Assembly (NCBI GenBank): GCA_018853935.1
Contig: JAAOMR010000093.1
Coordinates: 1-42,661 of the forward strand
DNA: 42,661 nucleotides
Origin: Acidithiobacillus ferrivorans
GTDB lineage: Bacteria; Pseudomonadota; Gammaproteobacteria; Acidithiobacillales; Acidithiobacillaceae
Reading direction: 5' to 3'
Each line of letters starts with the position of its first letter. Position 1 is the first letter of the stretch. Position numbers and translations under genes: made by a program. Below are positions 8,927 through 17,044 of this stretch, piece after piece. The notes beneath the pieces were generated by a model. The model did no database searches, was not told the origin of the DNA, and worked only from the letters and a program-made list of their open reading frames with translations.

Positions 8927-9609
8927 GGGGTTTCATCCTCCAGATGGTTTTCGGAAATGCAATGCGATGCCAGGGCGTTGGCAAGCTGGAAGTAGAGACT
9001 GTAATTTCCTTGCACGCTGCCCGGTGTGATCACATAGCGACCGCAGATAATGAGAGAGGGCGTCTGGCGTATCCCTGCTTTGCCCATGACGCGAATGTCC
9101 TGCAGCACGAGCTGCTGGACGGGTTTGTACCGCATGGCCGCCAGATAATCGGCGGGCCGCACGCCGATCTTCTCCGTCGCCAGCGCATAGGTTCTGGGAT
9201 CCGAATAGGAGTCGTGATCGTCCTGCACCAGATGAAAGGCCTCGCTATCGAATCGTGGCAGGATTCCGGGATCAATGGCGGCCACCGCAAAATAGCTCTG
9301 CGCCATGGAGATCCACGGCTTGCCGACCGCCGCCGGCATCTGCTCGAAGTGAATGCTGGATGGCAAAGTGTCGGCCCAGCGGAGCGTCTGGTTATTGAGT
9401 GCCCGGCAAAACGGGCATTCATAGACCATGGCTTCGATGATGGTGTCGCGGTATTCCGGTCCCAGGTGGATCCGGCGATAGGGTTTGAACTGGTGTGTGC
9501 CGTCCGTCATGCCGCCAAGGCCGTTCAATCCTTGGGCGCGAATCGCCGGACTGCTGACTCCTATGATGATTCCGGCCACAATGGCGGCAACTTGCACCAT
9601 CCGTGTCAT
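8923..9609 (-). CDS. DsbA-like thiol-disulfide protein (CPFC)
   Basis: The 228-residue product starts at ATG 9609, overlapping the preceding stop as ATGA. A signal peptide spans about residues 1-25 (ending AIRA). The thioredoxin-fold active site reads YECPFCRAL, with Cys65 and Cys68, and a cis-proline segment RQTPSLII lies near residue 185. This makes it a likely periplasmic oxidase or reductase for cysteine-rich transfer proteins such as TraU and the protein at 4186-5244. It differs from the DsbC-like paralogues in this operon by lacking their N-terminal dimerisation segment. Confidence 0.82.
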   Translation of the reverse strand: MTRMVQVAAIVAGIIIGVSSPAIRAQGLNGLGGMTDGTHQFKPYRRIHLGPEYRDTIIEAMVYECPFCRALNNQTLRWADTLPSSIHFEQMPAAVGKPWISMAQSYFAVAAIDPGILPRFDSEAFHLVQDDHDSYSDPRTYALATEKIGVRPADYLAAMRYKPVQQLVLQDIRVMGKAGIRQTPSLIICGRYVITPGSVQGNYSLYFQLANALASHCISENHLEDETP

Positions 9610-10808
9610 GCAGCGAGCCCCTCCGATAATGCCCTGGTGATCTCCAGGCTGTTCGTGACTCCGGCCACGATCAAATTGCAGCCTGCGGTTTGCAACGTCG
9701 CATACTGGGACTGCAGCCGGGCCGCGGCCTCCATGGCCTCCTGATCTCCCAACGCCGCCCGATAGGCCTTGGTCATTTTGATGGCCTCGAAGATAGCCCG
9801 ACGATCCGCATATCCCGTACCGATACAATCCTCGCAGCCTTTCCCAATCCATTCCTGATCCGGTACGGCAACACCGCTGCCCGTAAAGACCTCTGGATTG
9901 AGCACTTCGGAAGCGGCCTTGCATTGCGGGCAGACGGTGGCGATCACGCGCTGCGCCAGGAAGAGTTTTACCGATGCGGCGATGATGTGTTTGGGTATCT
10001 TGAGGTCGTCCAGCCGGAAATAGCTCTCCGTAGCGGAGTTGGCGTGCAAGCTGGCCATGACCAGGTGCCCGGTCATGCCGGCCCGCATGGAGATAGCCCC
10101 CGTTTCTTCATCCCGAATTTCACCGACCAGAATCTTGTCCGGATCCTGACGCATCATGGCGCGAAGCGCCGATGCGAAGGTCCGGCCCGTGCCCGGCCCA
10201 ACTGGAATCTGTTGAACACGATGCAGGGTGTATTCCACTGGATCCTCTGCCGTAATGATCTTCACGTCCGGCGTGTTGAGTGCATTCATACCGGAGTACA
10301 GCGTCGTCGTTTTACCGGATCCGGTCGGTCCGGCGGTGAGGATGAGGCCCTCGCGCTGACTGAGAGCCCAGCGAAAGGCCTCTTCCACACCGGAAGGCAT
10401 GAACAAATTTTCTATGGGTAAACCCGCATTGGCTGAGTCGAGCAATCGGACCACCGCTGAATAACCAAAGTTGGTCGGCACGATGTTCAGGCGGATGTCG
10501 ATGCGCCGGCCCTCGAACTCCTGCACGAATCGGCCATCCTGTTCGTGCCGGGTGTCGGCAACATTCAGGTTGGCGCGATACCGCAATTTGTTGACGAGCA
10601 GGTTGGCCTCTCCCGGGGAGATGACGTCCACCACGCTGAGTCGTCCGCGGATTCTTGTCCGGATTTCCGTGCTGCCATCTTCCAGACTCTCAAAATGCAG
10701 ATCGGACCATCTCTTTCGCGCCGCCGTTTCAAATAGCTCGTTCATAGTGGCCGTGAGCGCCTTGTCACGGTCATTGGTCGAGATGAATGCCTTGGCGACG
10801 ACGGCCAT
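9606..10808 (-). CDS. GspE/PilB-type secretion ATPase
   Basis: The 400-residue protein is a hexameric secretion ATPase of the GspE/PilB/PilT superfamily. It shows Walker A GPTGSGKTTTLYSG near residue 160, an Asp box ITAEDPVEY, a Walker B region DPDKILVGEIRDEETG and a His box TGHLVMASLHAN. A zinc-type motif follows (CPQC near residue 300, CEDCIGTGYADR near 350), as in GspE and PilB. F-type T4SSs normally have no VirB11/GspE-type ATPase, so this gene is unexpected between dsbC-like and dsbA-like genes of a tra operon. ATG 10808 shares a TGATG junction with the upstream stop; a longer in-frame start at 10868 lies within the upstream gene. Its role is unknown; an alternative assembly or retraction motor is possible. 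Confidence 0.88.
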   Translation of the reverse strand: MAVVAKAFISTNDRDKALTATMNELFETAARKRWSDLHFESLEDGSTEIRTRIRGRLSVVDVISPGEANLLVNKLRYRANLNVADTRHEQDGRFVQEFEGRRIDIRLNIVPTNFGYSAVVRLLDSANAGLPIENLFMPSGVEEAFRWALSQREGLILTAGPTGSGKTTTLYSGMNALNTPDVKIITAEDPVEYTLHRVQQIPVGPGTGRTFASALRAMMRQDPDKILVGEIRDEETGAISMRAGMTGHLVMASLHANSATESYFRLDDLKIPKHIIAASVKLFLAQRVIATVCPQCKAASEVLNPEVFTGSGVAVPDQEWIGKGCEDCIGTGYADRRAIFEAIKMTKAYRAALGDQEAMEAAARLQSQYATLQTAGCNLIVAGVTNSLEITRALSEGLAA

Positions 10809-11635
10809 CAGCCAACGTCCTGGACGAAGGCTGCGGTGTTTCTGGGTATTCCGGGCGTCACCTGCCATTTCCCATGTGGATTCTTGTAGATCAGGGCAGG
10901 GGTGCCAGGGATACCGTGCGCATTCATCCAGCGGTTATTGGCCTGGATGGAGCGGGTGTCCTCTGCGGATACCTGCGCTTTGGGCACGATGCCGCCTTCT
11001 TCCTCCTGACTGTTAAAGTGGGTTTCGTCGAAACGCCACTCTTTCGCCGGAGTCGTGGACGCAATGATGGTCGCTGCTTTGGGCAGACTGCTGGGTTTCA
11101 GGAAGCCAACGGGCACCAGATGGATGGCCAGCGATCCGTTATCCACATAGGATTTCAGATGCTCCCATGCCAGATGGCAGAAGATGCAGTTCGGGTCTGC
11201 CACCATCCAGACTTGCTTGGGTGCGTCCGGTTTTCCAATGAGGAAGTTGGTGGTTTTTTGGACCGTTGTGCCCACGTCCACCGGGCTGATCACTCGCGGT
11301 TTATCAGCGGCGGGCAGATATTTCTGGGCGTAACGCACGGACTCATTGGTCCCGCTGGCGGTAATCAGTCCGCCCATGAACACATACTTGCCGTTTTTCG
11401 TGCTGTACATGATCAGCGCGTGACCGGGAGACACCTGCACGGTGTATCCATTCAGCCCCGCTTTTGTGGGGAATGTCTTCAGAATAATGGCCTGACCGTG
11501 GCTCATCGCCATAATGGTCTTGGCTCCAGCCTGGAATGCGTGCGGCACGGTTCCGGCGAACGCCCAGGCGGGCGCTGCGAGAAACAGGCCGGCGGCCAAT
11601 CCGCCGGCCAGGGTCCGCATGGACCGTTTAACCAT
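10808..11635 (-). CDS. DsbC/DsbG-like disulfide isomerase (CIFC)
   Basis: A 275-residue periplasmic protein with a signal peptide (residues 1-25, ending PAWAFA), an N-terminal DsbC-like dimerisation part (ILKTFPTKAGLNGYTVQ, then STKNGKYVFMGG), and a thioredoxin domain with active site DPNCIFCHLAW (Cys150 and Cys153). A GIPGTPALIY segment near residue 250 gives the cis-proline. It probably isomerises disulfides in transfer proteins. This is the only one of three similar proteins in the operon that keeps both redox cysteines. Its ATG at 11635 shares a TGATG junction with the pilin stop codon. Confidence 0.87.
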   Translation of the reverse strand: MVKRSMRTLAGGLAAGLFLAAPAWAFAGTVPHAFQAGAKTIMAMSHGQAIILKTFPTKAGLNGYTVQVSPGHALIMYSTKNGKYVFMGGLITASGTNESVRYAQKYLPAADKPRVISPVDVGTTVQKTTNFLIGKPDAPKQVWMVADPNCIFCHLAWEHLKSYVDNGSLAIHLVPVGFLKPSSLPKAATIIASTTPAKEWRFDETHFNSQEEEGGIVPKAQVSAEDTRSIQANNRWMNAHGIPGTPALIYKNPHGKWQVTPGIPRNTAAFVQDVG

Positions 11636-12039
11636 CAGGCAACGCCATGCAGGATCAGCGTGTGACTGATGATCGTGCCCGCAGTAGCCGCGAAGATCTT
11701 GATGAGGACCGGGATACCGTAGTACAGCGCCACGGCACCGCCGACCACGACGGCCAACACGGTACCCTTACCCGTGAAGACCATGGTGGCCACACCAAAG
11801 ATCAAACCACCCGCGACGATGGCCAGACCCAGGTCGCCCTGCGCCCAGCCTTCGATCTTGGTGGCGACGGCGGAGAAGGACGTACCACCCGTACCGGCGT
11901 GCGCCTGTATCGCCATCATCATCACGGCGACGAGCAACAGGGCCGCCGTCATGAGTGCCTTCTTGCTGCCCAACATCTGGTCAAGACGGGCGATCATCTG
12001 ATCGTACCGGTTGACCGCCTTACCCATTACAGCATCCAT
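11635..12039 (-). CDS. traA: TraA-like conjugative pilin
   Basis: The 134-residue product fits an F-type prepilin. A long leader (about 48 residues) contains KKALMTAALLLVAVMMMAIQAHA, shown here as two parts, KKALMTAALL and VAVMMMAIQAHA, and ends in a signal-peptidase site AHA. The mature part of about 86 residues has two hydrophobic segments (LGLAIVAGGLIFGVATMVF and TVLAVVVGGAVALYYGIPV) joined by a short basic loop (TGKGT), the typical pilin hairpin. ATG 12039 is preceded by AAGGAGTCAATT; an in-frame ATG at 12072 is less well placed. The pilin lies after traV rather than at the operon start as in F. Confidence 0.85.
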   Translation of the reverse strand: MDAVMGKAVNRYDQMIARLDQMLGSKKALMTAALLLVAVMMMAIQAHAGTGGTSFSAVATKIEGWAQGDLGLAIVAGGLIFGVATMVFTGKGTVLAVVVGGAVALYYGIPVLIKIFAATAGTIISHTLILHGVA

Positions 12040-12082
12040 AATTGACTCCTTGATCAAGAGAGAAACAGCCATTAAAAACCCA

Positions 12083-12613
12083 TCAACTCACCGGAACGGG
12101 AATCTGGGTATGGGCGGACCCACTTCCCAAAGTCCACGTCTGCGGCGTGATGATGGAGTACACCATCCCCGGAAAGTGCAAATTTCCTTCCGGACCATGG
12201 TAGGGTGCGACCCAGACCCGCAATACCTTGGGCTGCGAAATGAGCGGCCTGGGGTAATGCAGAGGGGCCATCATGGGTGCAGTCCCGGTGTTGCCTGAAT
12301 CCGGTGCTGTCGCCTGAGATTGGCTTGTGCCGCCACCGGCCACCGTGGTTCCAGAAGTGGCGGTCGCCGGGTGCAGAGAAGGTAGAACATCGTTTTTACC
12401 GGGCGCTGTCCGCAAGAGCTTTCGCGCAAGCGCCTGTTCCTTAATGGTGCTTTTGTCTGGATTCACCTGGTCCCTGTGACGTGTGATACCCCACACTTCA
12501 CGAGGACCGACGCAGACCCCGCCCTTGCCGTGAATACACGGATGGCTGGCCCCACATCCGCTGAGGATTACGGTGGCCAATGTAAAAGAAACGGTGAGAT
12601 AGCGATTCATCAT
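12083..12613 (-). CDS. traV: TraV, outer-membrane lipoprotein of the T4SS core
   Basis: TraV anchors the TraK-TraB core complex at the outer membrane. The 176-residue product has a lipoprotein signal with lipobox LSGC (Cys20), followed directly by a Cys-containing segment HPCIHGKGGVCVGPREVW that matches the TraV pattern of two cysteines upstream of a polar linker. The middle is rich in Pro, Ser and Thr. It starts at ATG 12613, overlapping the traB stop as ATGA, which is the usual traB-traV order. Confidence 0.82.
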   Translation of the reverse strand: MMNRYLTVSFTLATVILSGCGASHPCIHGKGGVCVGPREVWGITRHRDQVNPDKSTIKEQALARKLLRTAPGKNDVLPSLHPATATSGTTVAGGGTSQSQATAPDSGNTGTAPMMAPLHYPRPLISQPKVLRVWVAPYHGPEGNLHFPGMVYSIITPQTWTLGSGSAHTQIPVPVS

Positions 12614-14169
12614 GGACGGGCATACTCCTGACGGGTTTGGGCTTCCGGTGAGTTGTTGTACTGACCCTGACTGGGGAAAGCGGACGCTACGGCGGGAGAC
12701 TGTCCAGACCCCGCATAGGGCGATGTTTCTCCGTAGGGGCTTTGCATCCCGCCTGGTGCCATCGGACTGTTGTTCAATGACTGTGCCGACTGCAGTTGGG
12801 CCTCCTGAATCTGCGCTTTGCTCTCACCGTCGGTATGCACCCGCACGCCCGTCTCCAGAATCATGCTGACTGCCACGGCCGGGTTGACCTGGATCGTCGG
12901 CAACATGGACTCGGCTTCATTCAGGTAGAACTTGGAGATCTGGCCCGCCGCCGTGGATACCCCGCCGCCCGCGGCTTCGGCACCGATGTAGCTTGGAGAA
13001 GGCATCTGGAATCCCTGGGTACTACCCGATGCCGGGTTGAGATTGAGGCCCTGGACACCCATGGGCTGCACCGCATTGCCGAGCCCTGAGAAGATGCCGG
13101 CGATAAAGGACTTCATCATCGCCGGTCCCTGATGCGATACGACTTTTCCGGACACACCTACCAGCCCGTCGGATCCCACAATATACGCATGGATGGGCGC
13201 CGAAATGACCTTGCCTCCGCGTGCGACGCACGAAAGCATATTGGTTCGCATGTACACTCTTTGATTGCCGATACTGCCGTATCCGCTGGCAATCGCCATG
13301 CAGTTTTCGAGATTGGCGCGTAATCCATTGGGCAAAATGGCCCGTTTCTTGACACGTATATCGACGATCTGCGGATTGGTTTTCGCTTGCGGCCCGGTGC
13401 CCGCCTGCACCCCATTCACCAACACGCCCGTCAAAATGGTGCCGGCGGGCAGATAGATGCCTTTTTTGCTCTTCACCGTCACGGCATTCATCACTGTGGA
13501 GAGTTTGTGGGGATGCTTCAGGTTGACGGTATCCAGGTGCGCGGGTGTTGTCGGAGCCGCTGGGATTCCGCCCTGCGCCGTAGGCACATTGCTTGACGGT
13601 ATTTCATTTGGCGCTTGCGGCAACTGTCCCAAAACCACCGGACTTGATGCCGGCACCCAGGTCTGCAGCGGCGTGTATTGCTGCTGCTGTACGGGTTGAG
13701 ATCTCATCAAAGCAATTTGATTCTGCAGTGCGGAAATACTGCCTTCCAACTGCTGCAACTGAGGGCTTGGGGCTCCGTTGGGCGAGGCCTGATGCTCCGC
13801 CTTCAGCTTGGCGAGCAGGGTTTTGCTGATATGCCCGGAAAGGTCTTTTTCCTGATCTTTCGTCATCCCGCTTTCAGCCGCCGTGATTTTGACGAGCTTC
13901 TTCATCTGGTCTTCCAGATGGTCTATCCGCGCTTCCATTTCCGCAGGCGTCTGGGAGTTGGGATGCTCGACATAGACCTGGCTGTTGGTGGCCATGGCTT
14001 TCTTCAATGCGGCATTTTCCGCACTATGGTTGTGCGGTCCTGCGAGCTGGCTGCCGATGATAACAGCGCCAACCACACCCGCAGCAAGACCTCCAAACTT
14101 GAGTTTTTGCTTGGTCTCCGGGCTTTGGGTTTTCCACCAGAGCTTGGTGCGATCCTTGATACCTACCAT
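12610..14169 (-). CDS. traB: TraB, VirB10-like T4SS core protein
   Basis: TraB spans the envelope and links the inner membrane to the outer-membrane pore. The 519-residue protein has a membrane segment (about residues 25-42), a coiled-coil region (about 75-165, EARIDHLEDQMKKLVK and SALQNQIALM), a proline-rich linker, and a C-terminal VirB10-like beta-barrel domain with IYLPAGTILTGVLVNGVQAG near residue 240 and GLVGVSGKVVSHQG near residue 345. The C-terminal 60 residues are Gln/Ser/Gly-rich. Start ATG 14169 overlaps the traK stop. Confidence 0.9.
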   Translation of the reverse strand: MVGIKDRTKLWWKTQSPETKQKLKFGGLAAGVVGAVIIGSQLAGPHNHSAENAALKKAMATNSQVYVEHPNSQTPAEMEARIDHLEDQMKKLVKITAAESGMTKDQEKDLSGHISKTLLAKLKAEHQASPNGAPSPQLQQLEGSISALQNQIALMRSQPVQQQQYTPLQTWVPASSPVVLGQLPQAPNEIPSSNVPTAQGGIPAAPTTPAHLDTVNLKHPHKLSTVMNAVTVKSKKGIYLPAGTILTGVLVNGVQAGTGPQAKTNPQIVDIRVKKRAILPNGLRANLENCMAIASGYGSIGNQRVYMRTNMLSCVARGGKVISAPIHAYIVGSDGLVGVSGKVVSHQGPAMMKSFIAGIFSGLGNAVQPMGVQGLNLNPASGSTQGFQMPSPSYIGAEAAGGGVSTAAGQISKFYLNEAESMLPTIQVNPAVAVSMILETGVRVHTDGESKAQIQEAQLQSAQSLNNSPMAPGGMQSPYGETSPYAGSGQSPAVASAFPSQGQYNNSPEAQTRQEYARP

Positions 14170-15329
14170 ACGGCCCCCAGCCCTCGGTGTGAGGCCGGCA
14201 ATGCTTCTACAAGGTAGAGCTGCGTGCTTTCTCCGGGATAGAGCTTGTGGTGCGGATAGAAAGCTACGGACAGCACGCCTTTCTGGTAGAAGTCGTTTTC
14301 CGCCAGATCGACGGCCTGATGGACGTGGTTGGTGAGCTTGTAGCTCACAATCTGGTAATGGCCACCGATCCAGTGATGCAACCCGGACCAGGACAATGGA
14401 TCGGGAGATACCAGGTCGGGGATCCGTCGGCTTTGCCGATAATTGTCCGGCACCTGATCCAGCACGGCGTCCCGAATCAAATTCACCATGACGCTGGCAT
14501 AGGCCGAATGGTATGGCATCCTTGGCGCTCTTTTGGGCACAAATCCGGGGAAGACCAGCCGATAGTTCTTGGCCGGACTATTTTTCGGGATCAGGGTCAG
14601 GGACGCCACTGGATCACTGGAATTTTCTCCAGTGATATAGACCCCCACCGGGAACGATGGCGTCACGCTGATAATGGCATCTGATCCATGCTGGAAATGC
14701 TGGGCGTACTGTTTATTCCCCACAATGATTCTGGGGTGGGCGAAAGGTGTCGCAAACAGATTGGGCGTCACACCGGATACCGGGACCGCATACGTCGAGC
14801 CCGCGACAATCCGAATATCCGTAGTGGATACTGGAATACTTCCAATGCGTGCCGCCTTGAAACTCATGTGTGGCGGTATGTTTGACGCGCCATAGGTATT
14901 CATCGCGGCGCTATGGATCGTGTACGGATTGGCGCCCGCCGGTGGTGGGGTCACTGTAGCCGTTGGCATATAAGGTGCGCTACCGGGTGCGCTAGGCGGC
15001 ATGGGTGCAGGCATCCTGCCGCCGGTCAACTCAGGCTGGCTTGGCGCTGCAGGTATGTGCCCCAGGCTCGCAAAGGCGGGGGACTGCTGCAGATTGGAAG
15101 TGCGATCCGGCGAACTCGGCATGACGAACCGGCCCGAGCCGTTATTTGCCCCTTGCGCGAATGCCGCACTACCTGCGCTGGCTTGTTGATATTCTGCCGC
15201 CCCCTGTTGGCCAAGGCTCGCTCCTTGCGTCAGCGCGGAATCTGTAGGAGGCGGCGGTGCCATGACGCCCGCGAGCGTCGTTACCGGCCATAAGGCCAAG
15301 GCGCAGAGGATCCAGTAACGACGCATCAT
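14163..15329 (-). CDS. traK: TraK, VirB9/secretin-like T4SS core protein
   Basis: TraK is the periplasmic partner of TraV and TraB in the T4SS core. The 388-residue protein begins with a signal peptide (residues 1-21, ending TTLA), has a long low-complexity Pro/Ala/Ser/Gln linker to about residue 150, and then a beta-rich domain with secretin-like pattern (RIVAGSTYAVPVSGV, VGVYITGENSSDPVASLTLIP, and a C-terminal YPGESTQLYLVE). The linker makes it longer than F TraK. ATG 15329 overlaps the traE stop as ATGATG; an upstream in-frame ATG at 15365 lies deep inside traE. Confidence 0.82.
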   Translation of the reverse strand: MMRRYWILCALALWPVTTLAGVMAPPPPTDSALTQGASLGQQGAAEYQQASAGSAAFAQGANNGSGRFVMPSSPDRTSNLQQSPAFASLGHIPAAPSQPELTGGRMPAPMPPSAPGSAPYMPTATVTPPPAGANPYTIHSAAMNTYGASNIPPHMSFKAARIGSIPVSTTDIRIVAGSTYAVPVSGVTPNLFATPFAHPRIIVGNKQYAQHFQHGSDAIISVTPSFPVGVYITGENSSDPVASLTLIPKNSPAKNYRLVFPGFVPKRAPRMPYHSAYASVMVNLIRDAVLDQVPDNYRQSRRIPDLVSPDPLSWSGLHHWIGGHYQIVSYKLTNHVHQAVDLAENDFYQKGVLSVAFYPHHKLYPGESTQLYLVEALPASHRGLGAVW

Positions 15330-15943
15330 TTCGCCCCCTTGTCTTTTTCTTGAACCATGGCCCATTTGATGGTGTGCGGTCCGCCCTGATAGGCGTTGAA
15401 GTTATCCAGCACTGGCCTGCCACCTTCTATATGTACGGCCATGGAAAAGGTGTAGTGAACCTTGGATACGGTCTGCCCGAGATTATTGATCTGGCTGAGA
15501 AGCCCGTAGACAAAAACCGTTTTGTTCGCCGCCTGCCAGATGGTTCGCTTCGCCTGAAAAAAGAAGTTCGCCTGGTCCCCGCGCTCAGCGGCTGCCGTGG
15601 CGAGCACCTTGCCTTTAACGATGGCGAAATCGTTGGCATCGAACAGCTTACCCAGGCTGTTGGCAACGTATGTGGCGTCGCCCGGCGTAAGATTTCCGAC
15701 CAACTCCGCGACGTACAAGCCCCAAGACTCGTAGTAACCGGCGCTGGCCGTGGCGTACCCGATATTCACGGCCCTATCGAGATAAGGTGGCACCAGACGG
15801 GTCTCGGTCTTTATCGTGAAGATCATCCACTGCTGGGACAGAATCACTATTACGAGCGCCACAATCACGAACAGGTACAGGCGACTATTCTCCGCCAGTT
15901 TGTCGTAGGTTTTGCGGAAGATACCCCAGTTCAAGAGATCCAC
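15326..15943 (-). CDS. traE: TraE, VirB5/VirB8-like inner-membrane T4SS protein
   Basis: The 205-residue product has the TraE layout: a short cytoplasmic N-terminus (FRKTYDKLAENSRLY), one membrane segment (about residues 24-44), and a periplasmic domain with TETRLVPPYLDRAVNI and YVAELVGNLTPGDA. In F, TraE lies between TraL and TraK and is required for pilus assembly; the order here is the same. The start codon overlaps the traL stop by 13 bases. Confidence 0.87.
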   Translation of the reverse strand: MDLLNWGIFRKTYDKLAENSRLYLFVIVALVIVILSQQWMIFTIKTETRLVPPYLDRAVNIGYATASAGYYESWGLYVAELVGNLTPGDATYVANSLGKLFDANDFAIVKGKVLATAAAERGDQANFFFQAKRTIWQAANKTVFVYGLLSQINNLGQTVSKVHYTFSMAVHIEGGRPVLDNFNAYQGGPHTIKWAMVQEKDKGAK

Positions 15944-16209
15944 TCCTTGATGTTTCCATTCCGGAAGACGTCATTGAGCCGCCACCATCCGAACTGATAG
16001 CTCATGTGCGGGAGTACGCCATTGAGCTGGTTGTTCTTCCAGCCCGAAAAGAGGTACACCACACCGATACTGAGCACGATGCAGATGGTCAGTTCGCGCA
16101 TCACATAGCCGATGATGAAAAACATCGCGGCCACAGCGACTTCTTCCACATCCCAGAAAAGGATTTGCTGGGTGTCGTCAATGTGGTTGGGCATTCTCAC
16201 TGCTTGCAT
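15931..16209 (-). CDS. traL: TraL, VirB3-like inner-membrane T4SS protein
   Basis: A 92-residue protein with two adjacent hydrophobic segments (about residues 27-40 and 45-57) after a polar N-terminus ending in DDTQQILFWDVEE, and a C-terminal SYQFGWWRL region. This is the size and topology of TraL. It is directly upstream of traE, as in F. Its ATG overlaps the end of the lipoprotein gene by 13 bases. Confidence 0.82.
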   Translation of the reverse strand: MQAVRMPNHIDDTQQILFWDVEEVAVAAMFFIIGYVMRELTICIVLSIGVVYLFSGWKNNQLNGVLPHMSYQFGWWRLNDVFRNGNIKEWIS

Positions 16210-16772
16210 GATCTATCTCCCTTTGGTGCCAAGTTCTTGTTGCGCTTCTGGCAGGCCCAATAGTCGGTACCCGTCTTTCCACAAGGGAGCGCTGCTGGCT
16301 TGCAGCTCCACGGATTGACGATGGATGCCCTTATGTGCTGCCGCTTGGCGCCCGCCTTGAACCAGGCCTCTGGAATATGGAGCGCGGGCTTCCTTGTCGA
16401 AAATGGGATCGTCTGCTGCGGCATCCGTGGTGAACGTGCCGGAATCAGTGTGGGATGCACGATGACGGGGCCGGGTGCGGGCGTATTCACGATGGCCGGC
16501 ATCTGTTTTCCGAGGACGTGGACGAGTCCTGGCTCGGGCTGGTCGTACTGCCAGGCTGCTCCGAGTCGGGGCTGAGGCTGGTAGATAACGGGTGCCGCAG
16601 GCACCGGCGCCGGGGCCGCAGGCTTTGCCATCCAAGAGGGCGTCCAGTGGGCGCAGGCCGAAAGGCCCAGGCCAAGAACGCCGCATACAGCCAGACGAAA
16701 AGCGCCGTGAACAAGGTGGCCCAGATCCGGAAAGCGGGAAAGGCGAGATGCGCGAAGGGCGTGTAGGTCCAC
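16197..16772 (-). CDS. Small proline-rich lipoprotein of the tra operon
   Basis: This frame encodes a lipoprotein signal FRLAVCGVLGLGLSAC (lipobox LSAC) followed by a Pro/Ala-rich linker and a Cys-containing C-terminus (NPWSCKPAALPCGKTG, DYWACQKR). I place the start at GTG 16772, about 40 codons before the lipobox cysteine, because the frame further upstream reads as non-coding Arg/Gly-rich sequence shared with the gene at 16487-17044. The 5' half overlaps that gene out of frame by about 285 bases. The exact start is uncertain. I do not recognise the family; an outer-membrane accessory of the T4SS is likely from position. Confidence 0.6.
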   Translation of the reverse strand: MDLHALRASRLSRFPDLGHLVHGAFRLAVCGVLGLGLSACAHWTPSWMAKPAAPAPVPAAPVIYQPQPRLGAAWQYDQPEPGLVHVLGKQMPAIVNTPAPGPVIVHPTLIPARSPRMPQQTIPFSTRKPALHIPEAWFKAGAKRQHIRASIVNPWSCKPAALPCGKTGTDYWACQKRNKNLAPKGDRSCKQ

Positions 16773-17044
16773 GGCGGAACCCCCGCACCCTCGTTGACAT
16801 AACTGCATCCCCTGGGGACGGCGTAACCGTCTGGCCAGAATCCCAGGGATGCGCCGGACCAGACTCCGGCCATGAAGGGATGGGCCATCTGCCAGTCCAT
16901 GGTTTCCTTCTGCGGGTCGTTCATGTATTGCCCGTAGCACGGGATCATCGCCTGGGGCACCCATTGGAACTCCCAGGTGTGCCAGGCCAAGCCTGCCGCC
17001 ATGATCAGAACGAATATCCGCCATTTTAGGAACCTTTTGACCAT
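16487..17044 (-). CDS. Membrane protein of unknown function, tra operon
   Basis: A 185-residue frame starting at ATG 17044, inside the last codons of iscB. It has an N-terminal hydrophobic segment (about residues 8-22), a soluble part rich in Trp, Pro and Gly with two cysteines, and a second membrane segment near residues 108-128. From about residue 130 the sequence becomes Arg/Ser/Pro-rich and lies antiphase to the lipoprotein gene, so the true protein may depend on this overlap or end function earlier. Because the start lies within the IscB coding sequence, the original start may have been altered by the insertion. I do not recognise the family. Confidence 0.55.
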   Translation of the reverse strand: MVKRFLKWRIFVLIMAAGLAWHTWEFQWVPQAMIPCYGQYMNDPQKETMDWQMAHPFMAGVWSGASLGFWPDGYAVPRGCSYVNEGAGVPPWTYTPFAHLAFPAFRIWATLFTALFVWLYAAFLAWAFRPAPTGRPLGWQSLRPRRRCLRHPLSTSLSPDSEQPGSTTSPSQDSSTSSENRCRPS

